DNA from: an uncultured bacterium
Lineage (GTDB): Bacteria; Cyanobacteriota; Vampirovibrionia; Gastranaerophilales; Gastranaerophilaceae
Assembly: GCA_902782905.1 (NCBI GenBank)
Contig: CACZPB010000035.1
Location: forward strand, 1 to 14,852
Direction: 5' to 3'
DNA: 14,852 nt
The position numbers and the translations under genes were made by a program. The notes beneath the pieces were generated by a model. That model did no database searches and was not told where the DNA came from. It saw only the letters and a program-made list of their open reading frames with translations. Positions 13,462-14,852 of this stretch are shown piece after piece (the first letter of the stretch is position 1; the number at the start of each line of letters is the position of its first letter).

Positions 13462-14328
13462 TTGAGTAATCAAAATATAAAACTTGCCAAATTTGCGGGG
13501 TTCTGTTACGGAGTAAAAAGAGCTGTCGAAACAGCAAAGAAACTGAAAAAAGAAAACCCTGAAAAAAATATTTATATACTGGGCGAACTCATTCATAACA
13601 CCGATGTTATAAATGAGCTTGAGGCTTTAGGGATAAAAACAATTTATGAAGTTCCGGCAAAAGGCGACGGTATTTGTATAATAAGAAGTCACGGCGAAAG
13701 TCCTGAAGTTTTTGAAAAAATCAAAAATGCAGGCTTTGAGCTTGTTGATCTTACTTGCCCCGATGTAAAAAAAGTTCAGCAACGAGCAATAGAGCTTGCA
13801 CAAAATGATTATTTTGTAGTTATTGTAGGCAAACCTAATCATCCTGAAGTTATGGCAATCAAGGCAAATGCAGATTTATATTCTCAAAATGTTGTCGTTG
13901 CGACTACAATAGAAGAACTCGAACCTTTTTCAGAAAAAATAAAAGCTCATAAAAAAGTCGGTGTTGTTGTTCAAACAACTCAAATGGTTTCATCATTGAA
14001 TCTTGTAGTAAATTATCTGAACACAATCGCAAAAGAGGTGCTTATCCATAACACAATTTGTCAATCAACGGCAATGCGCCAGAGAGAAGCGAAAGAACTA
14101 GCCTCTGAAAGTGACTTAATGGTCGTTGTGGGCTCTAAAAAAAGTGCTAATACAACCCATCTTGCTCAAATTCTAAAAGATTGCACAAAAACAATTCATA
14201 TAGAAAATGATACTGAGCTGAAAGAAGATTTTTACAAAAATATTGAAAACATAGGTATAACAGCAGGAGCATCAACTCCGCAGGCTGTGATAGACAAAGT
14301 TATAAACAAAATAAAAGGAGGAATATAA
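13462..14328 (+). CDS. ispH: 4-hydroxy-3-methylbut-2-enyl diphosphate reductase IspH (LytB)
   Basis: IspH carries out the last step of the MEP isoprenoid pathway, reducing HMBPP to IPP and DMAPP with an iron-sulfur cluster. The 288-aa protein has the three cluster cysteines: C15 in GFCYGV, C99 in DLTCPDVKKV and C200 in NTICQSTAMRQ. Substrate-binding histidines are H45 (ELIHN), H77 (RSHGE) and H127, with the catalytic Glu in NHPEV (E129). QTTQ, GSKKSANTTHL and the C-terminal TAGASTPQAVI are also conserved. The start is TTG at 13462: an in-frame stop lies 21 bases upstream, no ATG is available, and homology begins a few residues later. The ribosome binding site is weak. rpsA follows after two bases, an association also known in Firmicutes, where the two are often fused; here they are separate. 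Confidence 0.97.
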   Translation: MSNQNIKLAKFAGFCYGVKRAVETAKKLKKENPEKNIYILGELIHNTDVINELEALGIKTIYEVPAKGDGICIIRSHGESPEVFEKIKNAGFELVDLTCPDVKKVQQRAIELAQNDYFVVIVGKPNHPEVMAIKANADLYSQNVVVATTIEELEPFSEKIKAHKKVGVVVQTTQMVSSLNLVVNYLNTIAKEVLIHNTICQSTAMRQREAKELASESDLMVVVGSKKSANTTHLAQILKDCTKTIHIENDTELKEDFYKNIENIGITAGASTPQAVIDKVINKIKGGI

Positions 14329-14330
14329 TT

Positions 14331-14852
14331 ATGACAACACAAGTTCTGGACGAATTTGAACAATTGTTAGAAGAAAGCTTTGCTAAATCTAACACAGTAG
14401 CTGATATCGTAGAAGGTACAGTTATTAAAAAAGAAAACGAAGGTTATTTGGTAAGCGTTAAGGGCGCAAAAATGGAAGCATTTCTTCCGAACAGAGAACT
14501 TTCAAGTGATGCAGAAGACTTAGAAGTAGGCGACATCAGAGAATTCTACGTTCTAAAAGAAGAAAACAATGATGATGCTATGCAATTATCTCTCAAGAGA
14601 ATTGCTTATGCGCAAGCTTGGGCTCAACTTAATGACGCTAAAATCCAAGGTGACACTATTCTTGCAAAAGTTGTATCTACGGTTAAGGGCGGTGTTTTAG
14701 TTGATATCGCTGACTTGAAGGGATTTATTCCATCATCTCAACTTAGAACAGGAACTCCTTTCGATGGTCTTGTTGATACAAAAATCGAAGTTAAAGTTCT
14801 TGAAGCTGATCCTAAGAAAAACAAACTTATTCTTTCTCAAAGACTTGCTGTT
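14331..14852 (+). CDS. rpsA: Ribosomal protein S1 (3'-truncated by window edge)
   Basis: This is the first 174 codons of an S1-domain protein, open to the right edge. Translation starts MTTQVLDEFEQLLEESF. The first S1 (OB-fold) domain runs from about residue 25 to 93 (VADIVEGTVIKKENEGYLVS, ending in MQLSLKRIAYAQAW). The second starts near 107 (ILAKVVSTVKGGVLVDIADL, then KGFIPSSQL and KKNKLILSQRLAV). The GGVLVDI...GFIPSSQL pattern is typical of bacterial and cyanobacterial S1. The protein binds mRNA on the 30S subunit and helps initiation, which may matter for the weakly Shine-Dalgarno-marked genes here. AAGGAGG (14315-14321) within the ispH end precedes the ATG by nine bases, so the two genes are coupled. 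Confidence 0.94.
   Translation, partial: MTTQVLDEFEQLLEESFAKSNTVADIVEGTVIKKENEGYLVSVKGAKMEAFLPNRELSSDAEDLEVGDIREFYVLKEENNDDAMQLSLKRIAYAQAWAQLNDAKIQGDTILAKVVSTVKGGVLVDIADLKGFIPSSQLRTGTPFDGLVDTKIEVKVLEADPKKNKLILSQRLAV

Overview
The window comes from an AT-rich, flagellated, fermentative, Gram-negative-type bacterium. It carries flagellar rod genes (flgB, flgC, fliE), oxygen-sensitive pyruvate formate-lyase (PFL) with its activase, the MEP-pathway enzyme IspH directly upstream of ribosomal protein S1, and a short (421 aa) S-adenosylhomocysteinase. Together these suggest an anaerobic, non-photosynthetic relative of cyanobacteria (Vampirovibrionia/Melainabacteria, Gastranaerophilales-like). This placement is inference from gene content and protein style; no marker in the window settles it.

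Layout. (1) 1-3388, plus strand: the 3' part of a NarL/LuxR-type response regulator, a soluble histidine kinase, then flgB, flgC and fliE, closely spaced and probably one motility-linked transcription unit. (2) 3389-3524: a spacer with a GC-rich imperfect palindrome that resembles, in opposite orientation, a palindrome between flgB and flgC. (3) 3525-9251, plus strand: a PLP-dependent Orn/Lys/Arg decarboxylase, glmS, an orphan protein with faint phosphoribosyltransferase-like motifs, a 54-aa small protein, and ahcY, ending at a strong bidirectional hairpin. (4) 9284-13253: the pyruvate formate-lyase locus, mainly minus strand, with pflB core, a separate glycyl-radical-domain gene, then (after a small plus-strand gene and a divergent XRE repressor gene) pflA. 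(5) 13462-14852, plus strand: ispH and the 5' part of rpsA.

The most notable feature is a naturally split pyruvate formate-lyase. The 694-residue PflB core has the catalytic Cys-Cys pair but stops just before the C-terminal glycyl radical domain and ends in a short cysteine-rich tail. The missing domain, including the radical-bearing glycine in RVSGY, is encoded by the next gene, with its own start codon and ribosome binding site and a Ser-rich C-terminal extension. Active PFL would therefore be assembled from two polypeptides and activated by the PflA encoded nearby. If so, the oxygen-labile radical domain would be a replaceable subunit.

Between the glycyl-radical gene and pflA sits a compact regulatory pair: an XRE repressor gene and a divergent 79-aa gene. 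A consensus promoter for the 79-aa gene lies between two related 16-bp palindromes, a layout typical of a self-regulating switch. No tRNA, rRNA, CRISPR array, insertion sequence or replication origin was seen, and no gene-free stretch exceeds 300 bases.
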